Source: Ricinus communis (Eukaryota > Streptophyta > Magnoliopsida > Malpighiales > Euphorbiaceae). From it: a DNA stretch of 64,000 nt. The DNA is taken from positions 14,326,802-14,390,801 of the forward strand of contig NC_063258.1 of assembly GCF_019578655.1 (NCBI RefSeq). The letters run 5' to 3'. Under the pieces are notes generated by a model. The model saw only the letters and a list, made by a program, of their open reading frames with translations, was not told where the DNA came from and did no database searches. A program made the position numbers and the translations under genes. This document shows, piece by piece, positions 37,760-49,952 of this stretch. Position 1 is the first letter of the stretch. Each line of letters starts with the position of its first letter.

Positions 37760-40110
37760 CTACGAGGCTGTTTTCTCAGACTCGCAATTACACTACTTTT
37801 ACGGGGTTATTTTCTTTTATTGTCAAACATACCCGATTTATGGGGTGAGTTTCTCATATTATAAAATTAACCCTTTTAAGGGGTTCTTTTCTCATACTCA
37901 TAAATATGTCAAAATTACGGGGTTATTTTCTCTGATTGATAAATATCCCCGTATTACGAGGTTGTTTTCTCAGATTTATAAATATACATGTTTTACGAGG
38001 TTATTTTCTTATATTGATAAATATACCACTTTTACGGTATTATTTTCTTATATTGACAAATATACCCTTTTTACGGGGTTGTTTTCTCATATTATAAAAT
38101 TAACCCATTTATGGTGTTGTTTTCTCATGCTCACAAATACACCGAAATTACGGGGTTATTTTCTCCGATTGATAAATATCCCCGTATATGGGATTATTTT
38201 CTCATATTAAAATATTTACCCCTTCTACGAGATTGTTTTCTCATATTAGAAAAATTACTCCTACTGCAAGGTTCTTTTCTCAAACTCGCAATTACACTAC
38301 TTTTATAGGGTTGTTTTCTCAGATTCATAAAATATACACGTTTTACGAGGTTATTTTCTTATATTGATAAATATACCACTTTTACGAGGTTATTTTCTTA
38401 TACTAAATTATTAGCACTATTATGGTGTTGTTTTCTCAAATTTATAAATATACACGTTTGACGTGGTTATTTTCTTATATTGACAAATATACCAGTTTTA
38501 CGAGGTTGTTTTCTCATATTATAAAAATAACTCATTTAAGGGGTTGTTTTCTCATACTCACAAATATACCAAAATTACGGGGTTATTTTCTCCGATTGAT
38601 AAATTTCCATGTATGACGGGGTCTTTTTTAATATTTATAAATATACACCTCTTATAGGGTTATTTTCTCATATTAAAATTTTTTTCCCTACTACGAGGTT
38701 GTTTTCTGAGACTCGCAATTACATTACTTTTACAGGGTTGTTTTCTCTTATTATAAAATTAACCCATTTAAGGGGTTGTTTTGTCATACTCACAAATTTA
38801 CAAAGTTACGGGGTTATTTTCTCTGATTGATAAATATTCCCGTATTACGGGGTCGTTATCTCATATTAAAAAATTTACCCCTTCTACGAGGCTGTTTTCT
38901 TAAATTCGCAATTACACTACCTTTACGCGGTTGTTTTCTCATATTCATAAATATACATGTTTTACGGGATTATTTTCTTAAATTGATAAATATACCACTT
39001 TTACTAGGTTATTTTTTTATATTGACAAATATATCCCTTTTACGGGGCTGTTTTCTCATATTAAAAAATTTACCCCTACTGCGAGTTTATTTTCTCAGAC
39101 TCGTAATTACAATATTTTTACGAGGTCAATTTCTCAAATTCATAAATATACACGTTTTACAGGGTTACTTTCTTATATTGATAAATATACCACTTTTATG
39201 GGGTCATTTTCTCATACTAAATTATTAGCACTATTTTGGTGTTGTTTCTCAAATTCATAAATATACACGTTTTACGGGGTCATTTTCTTATATTGACAAA
39301 TATACCACTTTTACAGGGTTTTTTTCTCATATTTTAAAATTAACCCATTTAATGGATTGTTTTCTCATACTCACAAATATACCACAATTATGGGTTATTT
39401 CCTTATATTCATAAATATCCCCGTATTATGGGGTTGTTTTCTCATATAAAAATTTACCCCTTCTTCGAGGATGTTTTCTCAGATTCATAAATATACACAT
39501 TTTACGAGGTTATTTTCTTATATTGATAAATATACCACTTTTATGGGGTCATTTTCTCATATTAAATTATTAGCACTATTATGGTGTTGTTTTCTCAAAT
39601 TCATAAATATATACATTTTACGGGGTTATTTTTTAATATTGACAAATATACCCCTTTTACGGGGTTGTTTTTTCATATTATAAAATTAACCCATTTAAGG
39701 GGTTGTTTTGTTATACTCAGAAATATACCAAAATTACGGGATTATTTTCTCCGATTGATAAATATTCATGTATTACGGGGTGGTTTTCTCATATTAAAAA
39801 ATTTTCCCCTTCTATGAGGCTATTTTCTTATATTCGCAATTACACTATTTTTACGCGGTTGTTTTCTCAGATTCATAAATATACACGTTGTACGGGGTTA
39901 TTTTCTTATATTGATAAATATACCACTTTTACGGGGTTATTTTCTTATATTGAAAAATATACCCCTTTTACAGGGTTGTTTTCTTATATTATAAAATTAA
40001 CCCATTTAACTGGTTGTTTTCTCATACTCACAAATATACCAAAATTACATGGTTATTTTCTCTGATTGATAAATATACCCGTATTACGGGGTTATTTTCT
40101 AATATTTATA
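37760..40110 (+). repeat. Diverged paralogue of array segment 16.09-19.69 kb
   Basis: Rare variants occur in the same order in both segments: TTTTATTGTCAAAYATACCC followed by GATTTAYGGGGTGA; AAAATTACTCCTACTG; CCATGTATGACGGGGTC; ACTTTTACTAGGTTATTTT; ACCCCTACTGCGAG; GCACTATTTTGGTGTTG; CACAATTATGGGTTATTTCC; CCCATTTAACTRGTTG. The first segment holds about 1.1 kb more (roughly 17.76-18.88 kb). At the end this copy keeps normal satellite where the first copy joins the LTR fragment. Confidence 0.85.
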
Positions 40111-43100
40111 AATATTCCCCTTACCGGGTTTTTTCTCATATTAAAAGTTGTATCCCTTATACGAGGCTGTCTTCTCATATTCATAAATATACGCGTTTTA
40201 CGGGATTATTTTCTTATATTGATCAATATACCACTTTTATGGGATTATTTTCATATATTGATAAATTTTTCACTTATACGGGGTTGTTTTCTCATATGAT
40301 AAAATTAACCCATTTAAGGGGTTGATTTCTCATACTCACAAATATACCACAATTACGGGGTTATTTCCTCAGATTCATGAATATCCCAGTATTACAGGGT
40401 TGTCTTTCACATATTAAAAATTTACCTATTCTACGAGGCTGATTTCTCATATTAAAAAATTTACCCCTTCTACGATGTTGTTTTCTTACACTCTCAATTA
40501 CACTACTTTTAAAGGGTTATTTTCTCAGATTCATAAATATACTCGTTTTATGGGTTTATTTTCTAATATTGACAAATATACCACTTTCACGGGGTTATTT
40601 TTTCATATTAAATTATTAGCACAATTATGGGGTTGTTTTCTCAAATTCATAAATATACACGTTTTACGGGGTTATTTTCTTATATTGACAAATATACCAC
40701 TTTTACGGGGTTGTTTTTTCATATTATAAAATTAACCCATTTAAGAGGTTGTTTTCTCATACTCACAAATATACCAAAATTACGGGGTTATTTTCTCCGA
40801 TTGACAAATATTCCCGTATTACGGGGTGATTTTCTCATATTAAAAAATTTACCTCTTCTACGAGGCTATTTTCTCAGAATCACAATTACACTATTTTTGC
40901 GTGGTTGTTTTCTCAGATTCATAAATATACACGCTTTACGGGTTTATTTTCTTATATTGATAAATATACCACTTTTAGGGGGTTGTTTTCTTATATTGAA
41001 AAATATACTCCTTTTACGGGGTTGTTTTCTCATATTATAAAATTGACCTATTTAACTGATTCTTCATACTCACAAATAACCAAAATTGCAGGGTTATTTT
41101 CTTCGATTGATAAATATCCCCGTATTACAGGGTTGTTTTCTAATATTTATAAATATACTCCTCTTACGTGGTTGCTTTCTCATATTAAAAAATTCACCCC
41201 TTGTACGAGGTTGTTTTCTCATATTCATAAATATACGCATTTTACGGGATTATTTTCTTATATTGATAAATATACCACTTTTACAGAGTCGTTCTCCCAT
41301 ATTTAATTATTAGCACTATTATGGTGTTGTTTTCTCAAATTCATAAATATACACGTTTTACGTGGTTATTTTCTTATATTGACAAATACAACCCTTTTAC
41401 GGGATTGTTTTTTCATATTATAAATACACCCCTTTTATGGGGTTATTTTCTCATACTCACAAATAAACCACAATTACGGGGTTATTTTCTTCTATTGATA
41501 AATATCCCAGTATTATGGGGTTGTTTTCTCATACTCACAAATATACCACAATTACGGGGTTATTTCCTCAGATTCATAAATATCCCTGTATTACAAGGTT
41601 GTTTTTCACATATTAAAAATTACCCCTTCTACGAGGCTGATTTCTCATATTAAAAAATTTGCCCCTTCTACTAGGCTGTTTTCTGACACACGCAATTACA
41701 CTACTTTTATGGGGTTATTTTCTCATATTCATAAATATACTCATTTTACGAGTTGATTTTCTAATATTGATAAATATACCACTTTTACAGGGTCATTTTT
41801 CATATTAAATTATTAGCACTATTATGAGGTGGTTTTCTCAAATTCATAAATATACACGTTTTACGAGGTTATTTTTTTATATTGACAAATATACCACTTT
41901 TACGGGGTTGTTTTCTCATATTATAAAATTAACCCATTTAATGGGTTGTTTTCTCATACTAACAAATATACCACAATTACGGGGTTATTTTATCTGATTG
42001 ATAAATATCCCCGTATTACAAAGCGGTTTTCTCATATTAAAAAAATTGCCCCTTCTATGAGGCTGTTTTCTCAGACTCGCAATTACACTAGTTTTACGGG
42101 GTTATTTTCTCAAATTCATAAATATACACGTTTTACGGAGTTATTTTCTTATATTGATAAATATTCCACTTTACTTATATTGTCAATTATATCCCTTTTA
42201 CGGAGTTGTTTTCTCATATTATAAAATTAACCCATTTAAGGGGTTCTTTTCTCATACTCACAAATATAACAAAATTACGGGGTTCTTTTCTACGATTGAT
42301 AAATATCCCCGTATTACGAGGTAATTTCCTCATATGAAAAAATTTAACCCTTCTACGAGGCTGCTTTCTCAGACTCGCAATTACACTACTTTTACGGGTT
42401 GTTTTCTCAGATTCATAAATATATACGTTTTACGGGGTTATTTTCTTATATTGATAAATAACCCACTTTTACGGGATCCTTTTCTCATACTAAATTATTA
42501 GCACTATTATGGTGTTGTTTTCTAAAATTTATAAATATACACGTCTTACGGGGTTATTTTCTTATATTAATAAATATACCCCTTTTACTGGGTTGTTTTC
42601 TCTTTTTATAAAATTAACCTAATTAAGCGGTTGTTTTCTCATACTCACAAATATAATCAAATTATGAGGTTATTTTCTCCGATTGATAAATATTCCCGTA
42701 TTACGGGGTGGTTCTCTTATATTAAAAAATTTACCCCTTCTACGAGGCTGTTTTCTCAGACTCGTAATTACACTACTTTTATGGGGTTGTTTCTCAGATT
42801 AATAAATATACACGTTTACTTGGTTATTTTCTTATATTGATAAATATACCATATTTATGGAGTTATTTTCTTATATTGTCAAATATACCACTTTTACGGG
42901 GTCTTTTTCTCATATTATAAAATTAACTCATATAAGGGGTTCTTCTTTCATACTCACAGATATACCAAAATTACGGGGTTATTTTCCACGATTGATAGAT
43001 ATCCCCGTATTACAGGGTTTTTCTCTCATATGAAAAAATTTACCCCTTCTACGAGGCTGTTTTCTCAGATTTGCAATTGCACTACTTTCACGGGGTTGTC

Positions 43101-44295
43101 TTCTCAAATTCATAAATATACATGTTTTATGGGGTTATTTTCTTATATTAATAAATATACCACTTTTACGGGGTCATTTTCTCATGCTAAATTATTAGCA
43201 CTATTATGGTGTTATTTTCTCAAATTCATAAATACACGTTTTATGGGGTTATTTTCTTATATTAATAAACATACCTCTTTTACGGGGTTGTTTTCTCATA
43301 TAATAAAATTAACCCATTTAACGGGTTATTTTCTCATACTCACAAATACACAAAAATTACGGGGTTATTTTCTCCAATTGATAAATATCCCCGTATTACG
43401 GAATTGCTTTTCTAATATTTATAAATATATCCCTCTTACGGGGTTGTTTTCTCATATTTAAAAATCTACCACTTCTACGAGGCTGTTTTCTCATACTCGC
43501 AATTGCACTACTTTTACGGGTTGTTTTCTCAGATTCATAAATATACACATATTACGGGGTCGTTTTCTCATACTAAATTATTAGCAGTATTATGTTGTTG
43601 TTCACTGAAATTCATAAAATACACGTTTTATGGATTATTTTCTTATATTGACAAATATACCCATTTTACACAGTTATTTTCTCATATTATAAAATTAACC
43701 CATTTAGGGGTTGTTTTCTAATACTCACAAATATACCATATTAGGGGGTTATTTTCTCCGATTGATAAATATCCCCGTATTACGGGGTTGTTTTCTAATA
43801 TTTATAAATATACCTCTCTCGCGAGGTTTGTTTTCTCATATTAAAAAACTTGCCCCTTCTACGAGGCTATTTTCTCAAACTCGCAATTACACTACTTTTA
43901 CGGGTTTTCTCGGATTCATAAATGTACACGATTTACGGGGTTATTTTCTTATATTAATAAATATACCACTTTTACAAGGTCATTTTCTCATACTAAATTA
44001 TTAGCACTATTATGGTGTTGTTTTCTCAAATTCATAAAATACACGTTTTATGGGGTTATTTTCTTATATTGACAAATATACCCCTTTTACGGGGTTGTTT
44101 TCTCATATTATAAAATTAACCCATTTAAGGGGTTGTTTTCTTATACTCACCAATATACCACAATTATGGGTTTATTTCCATAGATTCATAAATATTCCCG
44201 TATTACGAGGTTGTTTTCACATATTATAAAATTTAGCCCTTCTACGAGATTGTTTTTTCATATTAAAAAATTTACCCGTTCTACGAGGCTGTTTT

Positions 44296-44575
44296 CTTAG
44301 ACTTGCAAATATACCACTTTTATTGATAAATATACCACTTTTACGGAATTATTTTCTCATATTATAAAATATACCTCTCTTAAGGGTTGTTTTCTCATAT
44401 TAAAAAATTTATCCCTTCTACGAGGCTGTTTTCTTAGACTTGCAAATATACCACTTTTATTAATAAATATACCACTTTTACGGAATTATTTTCTCATATT
44501 ATAAAATATACCTCTCTTAAGGGGTTGTTTTCTCATATTAAAAAATTTATCCCTTCTACGAGGCTGTTTTCTTAG
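44296..44575 (+). repeat. 137-bp tandem duplication
   Basis: The passage TAGACTTGCAAATATACCAC followed by a second ATAAATATACCACTTTTACG and AAATATACCTCTCTTAAG occurs twice, about 137 bp apart, nearly identical. An f unit is fused to an h-like unit here, a chimera not seen elsewhere in the window, so the fusion came before the duplication. Confidence 0.85.
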
Positions 44576-45127
44576 ACTCGCAATTAAACTACTTTTACGG
44601 GTTGTTTTCTCAGATTCATAAATATAGACGTTTTACGTGGTTATTTTCTTATATTGATAAATATACCACTTTTATGGGGTCGTTTCTTCATACTAAATTA
44701 TTAGAACTTTCTAGGGTTTTTTTCTCAAATTCATAAATATACACGTTTTACCAGGTTATTTTTTTATATCGACAAATATACCTCTTTTACGGGATTATTT
44801 TCTTATATTATAAAATTAACTCATTTAAGAGGTTGTTTTCTCATACTCACAAATATACCAAAATCACGGGGTTATTTTCTGCCTTTGATAAATATCCCCA
44901 TATTACGGGGTTGTTTTCTCACATTAAAAGATTTACTACTTCTACGAGGATGTTTTAAGACTCACAATTACACTAATTTTACGGGGTTGTTTTCTGAGAT
45001 TCATAAATATACACGCCTTACGGGGTTATTTTCTTATATTGATAAATATACCACTTTTACGAGGTAATTTTCTTATATTGACAAATATACCCCTTTTATG
45101 GGGTTGTTTGGTCATATTATATAATAT

Positions 45128-46421
45128 GCTTGATCACTCCCACGACTGGCCCAATTAGTCCGATCGACGATCCGAATGCTACCGATGACAACCGTTCTGA
45201 TCTTCCTGATCCGACCACCGATCATCCGGAGAGATTTATGGACAATCTCGGCCGTCTATTTTCAAACGGACTCCGATCGCCATGAAACCGGTGCGATTGG
45301 AAAGCTTGAGCTGAAGAGAGTCCGGATATGCCCTCTGATCGGCTAAAGATCGCCGAAGCTCGCCGACAAAGCTAGAAAGTGCCGGTTGCCCCTAACTTTT
45401 CACCTCGTCTGATCTTGTAATTCCGGCCGCCTCAAGGGGTGGCGATGGTCGGAAAAGAAATCCTAGAGGTCGTTGATCATTTAGAGCTTAGAACCATCGG
45501 GAACGGTTACTGAATCATCGTGGAATGTAAGTTGGTCATTTCCCATTTCCATTACTCCGCCGGTGCTTCATCGCCGCCAACACCTAAGGAGTTTGCGACG
45601 CCAAATTTAACCTTTCTTGGCCACCGGCCTTGACGACACCTTTGCTTCTTCCCCGATCCCCTTCTTCTCCTTTTATTTTCTTTCTTCTCTACATCAACAA
45701 TGGGTCCCTCAACTTTTCTTCCTTACCATTTAGTCCCTCAACTTCTTTAATTACTAACAATTTCATCCTACAAAATTTCTGATTGACCCTCCAACTTTTC
45801 TTTAGCTTTTCAATTAAGCCCCTAACTATTTAATTTGGGCCAAATTAGAATTATTAAGAATATACAATTACATATTTACCCTTGCTTTTAAAAGTAGAAT
45901 TACTAAAAAGCCTTGCCGACATATTTAATTACAAGAATACCAAACATACAAATTTTCATTAAAACCCCATATTAATAAAACTATACTTTTAATCCTCATT
46001 CCAAAATAAATTTCCAATTGAGTCCTAACACACCTTTAATTTAATTAATCAATTTGCTAAATATTTTCCAATTAAAACTTACACCATTAGCTAATTAAAA
46101 TGCCATTTTCCCAATAATTCTTTTATAAAAATATTATTTACTAATTCTTTCATAACTCTCAAATATAGAATATTAATTCATATATTCATTTTGGGGAATG
46201 ACTAAAAAAAATTATTTCGCAAAGAATTTACTTAATTAATTTCTTAAAAATCAAACTAATTGGATATAGAAAATAACTCCCTTATTTGTCTAGCATTAAA
46301 ATTCCATTTAAATCATTCCAATTTAAACCAAATAAAAATAAAGAAAAATTAATTTAAGTAAAAATCATTTACTAGTTGTTATTAATATTATCATTATTAA
46401 AGGAAAGTTCCAGGTATTACA
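45128..46421 (-). repeat. 3' LTR, distal end missing
   Basis: On the minus strand it starts TGTAATACCTGGAACTTTCC directly after the PPT and runs about 1.3 kb before breaking off into satellite. Positions 45128-45450 are similar to about 49660-49952 of the other LTR, including GGAAAGCTTGAGCTGA and CCCCTAACTTTTCACCT. The remainder is A+T-rich with no gene. Confidence 0.82.
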
Positions 46422-46437
46422 TTCTTCCCCCCTTAAG
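46422..46437 (-). other. Polypurine tract (minus strand)
   Basis: The minus strand reads CTTAAGGGGGGAAGAA immediately before the LTR start TGTAATACC. The preceding A/T-rich context is like the TTTCTTAAGG motif of gypsy 3' ends. Confidence 0.8.
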
Positions 46438-48065
46438 AAAAAAATTTATTCTCGAATTTAAAAGAAAAAGCGGTTCACACTAAGACTGATACCAATCTAT
46501 AGCTCGGCTTCTCGGGTACTTCCCTCGGCAGAAAAATTCCACCACAAGACCCATCGATAAAACCCTTGAGCAAAACTGGCGAACGTGATAATCCACGACC
46601 ATGACTGACTGCTCCTCCGGAAGTCAAATCTTCACTTACTTCCATACACCGAGGTTCCAACACGAGCAAAGGATCGAAAATGCACTTCCTCAACACGGGT
46701 CTACGAAATACCGAATTGACCTGCGAGAAAATTTTGGCGGCAAGTCCAACTTGCATGCCACCTCACCTATCCTGCCAATAAATCTAAGGGTTCCACACAA
46801 TAAGGGCTAACTTGCCTTCTTTACCAAACCACATCACTTCTTGCACATGAGACGCCTTACGATTACATACTCTCTAATACAAGTCTCCACGCGCTTCCAC
46901 TTCGGGTTCGAACCACTCCTCTGCTTTCTGAAAGCTGTCTTCAGCTGCTCGCGGGCAAAAAGGAATCTTCTTTGAAATGATTAGGACCAACTCTGATTCT
47001 GCCAAAAATCCAGTTAGCCAAACTCTTTCCTAACAACGTGTCCCTTGCACGTATAGAATATCCTTAACATCCACATCATATCATTCACGTCATCTCATCC
47101 ATCTAGTTGCGATAACCGATACAAAACCATGCCATCCTGACACAAAATTCCTTTCGATTGGAATCTAGAAATATCCTCTCTAATCCAACATGGAGCCTAC
47201 TGCGTCACAGATTCATTCTCACAGCAACTCAGCTTGTCATCCAGAGAATCCCAAGCTAACACAATTTACTTTGAAAGATTTACTTATTTATTTATTTACT
47301 TTATAATCATCACTGATAAAAGTTTTATTATCTTGAAAATACTTTTATAAAATCATAAAATCTCTAGCCATTTTCTTTATATAAAATTCTACAATATCGC
47401 ACACGAGGGTGATGATGCCCCCTATCACCAAGGGTTGCAAGGCACGATGTATGATGCATACCCTAAAAATGAGTTATGGAATTGTGCATGCCTGACAGTG
47501 AAATGCCATAATGAATTCTTTCGGGACTGGGCACAATATTGTATTTTAAAACACTTTGTTCTACATAGAAAAATAAATAGTGTTCGCTTAAGTTTCTCTA
47601 GATTCCGAGTGTCCGAAAATACTCCTACCACCTTTCTTAAGCTTCTTACAAGTATAAACTCGACCATATATGCTCTGACCTCTGCTCGACTTTCCACGCA
47701 CTAACTTCGGTGCTACTCATTAAGGCGATGCCTGATGTGATGACGAGGCAGTTCATGACACGACTTTCCACGCACTAATTCTGACGGTGGTGCCCATCAT
47801 CGAAACAACAATCGAAGCATCCAAGGCCAATCTGCTCTAATCACTTAAAGAAAACGGCACGAGTCTACTACGCTCCTGATTTTTGCTATCGCTACAACAC
47901 TCATTCTCAACACAGCATCAAAGACAAGCTCACGAGAAAAGAATGATAGACTTTCTAACAGTGAAAGCCGAGACACTGGAGTCAATGAAAACAAATAAGA
48001 TAGACTTGATCCTAGCCCCGTAGTACCAAGAATCTTAACCTAGGTCGAAGGAAATCTAAACCTAA
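46438..48065 (-). other. Internal region without coding capacity
   Basis: About 1.6 kb between PPT and PBS. The longest open frames are about 90 codons, overlap on both strands and show no capsid, zinc-knuckle, protease, RT or integrase motif. It is therefore either a short non-autonomous internal region or the scar of a large deletion. Nothing here supports a host gene. Confidence 0.65.
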
Positions 48066-48077
48066 GCTCTGATACCA
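48066..48077 (-). other. Primer binding site, initiator tRNA-Met (minus strand)
   Basis: The minus strand reads TGGTATCAGAGC, 4 nt after the LTR terminus GTGACA. This fixes the orientation of the element as minus. Confidence 0.92.
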
Positions 48078-48081
48078 ACTT

Positions 48082-49952
48082 TGTCACGACCCGATCTGTG
48101 GGCTCATGACCGCACTAGGGAATGGGTAGGCTTAAGGCCACCAAATCCCGTAGTAAGCCTGACTATTCACTAACTCAATAAATTAAAATCCAAACTCAAC
48201 TCTAAACACTTTTTCCACAATTAATCTTAACCTTCAAATTCTATATATTTAATTTGGTCTGCCAGTATAATTAGGCAAGACCTGAATTTACATAAAATTA
48301 CAACTGATAAGTCTCAAATTTCTACTGCGGAGAATCTAAAATCTTACAAGTCAAGCATACCAAAATTAATTACATCAACCCGATGAGAAAGGAGTCGGAT
48401 TGCTAGATGAGAACTGCGGAAAGACTAACAATCACCTGAAAAATAGTGAAAATTAAGACTGTCAGTCTCGAGAGTGAGTTAAAATCATATATCCAAAAAC
48501 AATTATAAACACTTCCATAACACATTTGTCTAATTTGAAATAAATATTAAGTCATGCAAAAATAAACGTGTCATGCCATGCTTAAATAAAAATAACTTTC
48601 ATATACTACGGGACGGAGTACCTCAGTAGAATCCTAATCCCAACACTAACATCTCGACTCTCTCATACTAACAGAACTGGCGCCTAGAGAGCGAAGCTCA
48701 ACTAGGGTCCTTAAATCCAGTTCAGTCACTTAATTATCACTATCAGTCTTAGCCTTTAGGCTCTCTTACTCAATAAGGCGCCGAGGCAGGCTCACGACCT
48801 GGTCCTTAACTCCAGTCTGGTCACTTAGGTTTCCAAATAAGCCGACGCCCAGATAGCAATGCTCGACCAGGGACCTTTACTCCGACAAACTCACTCTACT
48901 CAACCGAGAGAGTAATGCTCGACCAGGGTAAGTCCTAAATTTACCTTTCAAAGAATTACAAACCTTTACCCCTTTATTTTGTTTTCGATTCATATTGCAG
49001 TTTTAACTCATCGAATAGCAGGTTCTCCGTTCCATCCACGAATCAACACGAAATTAATAAAATCATAATGCAGGAAATGAAACATATATAAACAGTAAAT
49101 AACTAAATATTTAAAATATTAATCATTTAATCAGAGATATCACGTAAAAATCTTAGTATGACACACGTAAACAGACATATGACTTTAACTCACAGATCTG
49201 ACGACCTCCTAGCTCTGCTCCGATGCCTCGGTGGAGCGAGTCGCACTGACAGACTATCTAATCATGGAAAATAATTTAATCAATAACATTGAAACATTTG
49301 ACAATTAATCCTAGGCCTAGATTCCTAAGAGTAACTGTCTAAAGAAATTCGACTCAGGTAAATTCTACCAAAAATTCAGTAGAACCTCCCCTAAACACGG
49401 ATGTTTACCCCCGTAAAATGGGTCCAGGACCTGCCAGAAAATACTTCAAATATTCCAACAATTTATTTTAACGAGAGTCGGGTCGCCAAGACTTCACTAA
49501 TTTTCCCGACTCGCCACACATCATAAATCACGATAAAAGATAGACAGTTCGACAATTAATTATTTTAACTCACAATATTTTTCTAAGGCTCAACACATTT
49601 CAATAATCACATAAATTTTACCAATAAATTCTAAAATCAACGGGTCGGAGAATTACCGAGACGCTTGATTGCTCGGTCAACTCGCCTCCAGCCGCTGATG
49701 ACGATCCCAGCTTTTATTCTTCCGATCCAACCCTCTATCATTCGGAGAGATTTACGGATGATCTCGACCGTCGATTTTCAAATGGAGTCTGATCGCTACG
49801 AAACTGGTGCCATTGGAAAGCTTGAGCTGAGAGTCCGGATATGCCCTCCGATGGGCCAAAGCTCATCGGAGAAGCCAAAAAACGCCGGCTGCCCCTAACT
49901 TTTCACCTTGCCAGATCTTGCAATTCTGGCAGCCTCAAGGGGTGGCGATGGT
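48082..49952 (-). repeat. 5' LTR, proximal end missing
   Basis: About 1.87 kb. The plus strand begins TGTCACGACCCGATCTGTGG, the complement of the LTR end. The part from 48082 to about 49415 is the homologue of 19688-21092. Repeated gagcattgctc-like stretches (48690-48930, seen as AGCAATGCTCGACCAGG) are shared with that fragment. It breaks into satellite just after GGCGATGGT. Confidence 0.83.

Larger units (their letters stand above)
32882..45127 (+). repeat. Satellite array block 3
   Basis: The same 39-bp/427-bp satellite in the same orientation, starting with the TSD TCCAT and the second half of the interrupted g unit. It contains a diverged paralogue of the end of block 1 (37.76-40.11 kb) and a 137-bp local duplication. 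It ends inside unit a (TTTGGTCATATTATATAAT) at the minus-strand LTR element. Frames here are 13-residue repeat shadows. Confidence 0.96.
45128..49952 (-). mobile_element. Non-autonomous or internally deleted LTR retrotransposon with outer-truncated LTRs
   Basis: On the minus strand the order is 5' LTR (49952 to 48082, start missing, end GGGTCGTGACA), PBS, about 1.6 kb internal region, PPT, and 3' LTR (46421 to 45128, start TGTAATACCTGG, end missing). The two LTR parts overlap in only about 300 bp (45128-45450 and about 49660-49952, clearly similar), and together imply a full LTR of about 2.8 kb. No gag or pol motif is visible in any frame. There is no TSD, and the satellite flanks do not abut (unit a on the left, mid-b on the right, about 40 bp lost). 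The same LTR family supplies 19688-21092. PBS/PPT type suggests Ty3/gypsy. Confidence 0.85.

Noticed and set aside
46475..47704. Possible small genes (69-93 codons) between PPT and PBS of the minus-strand element
   Set aside because: Opposite-strand frames overlap over the same bases and show no motif or retroelement domain. I treat them as chance.
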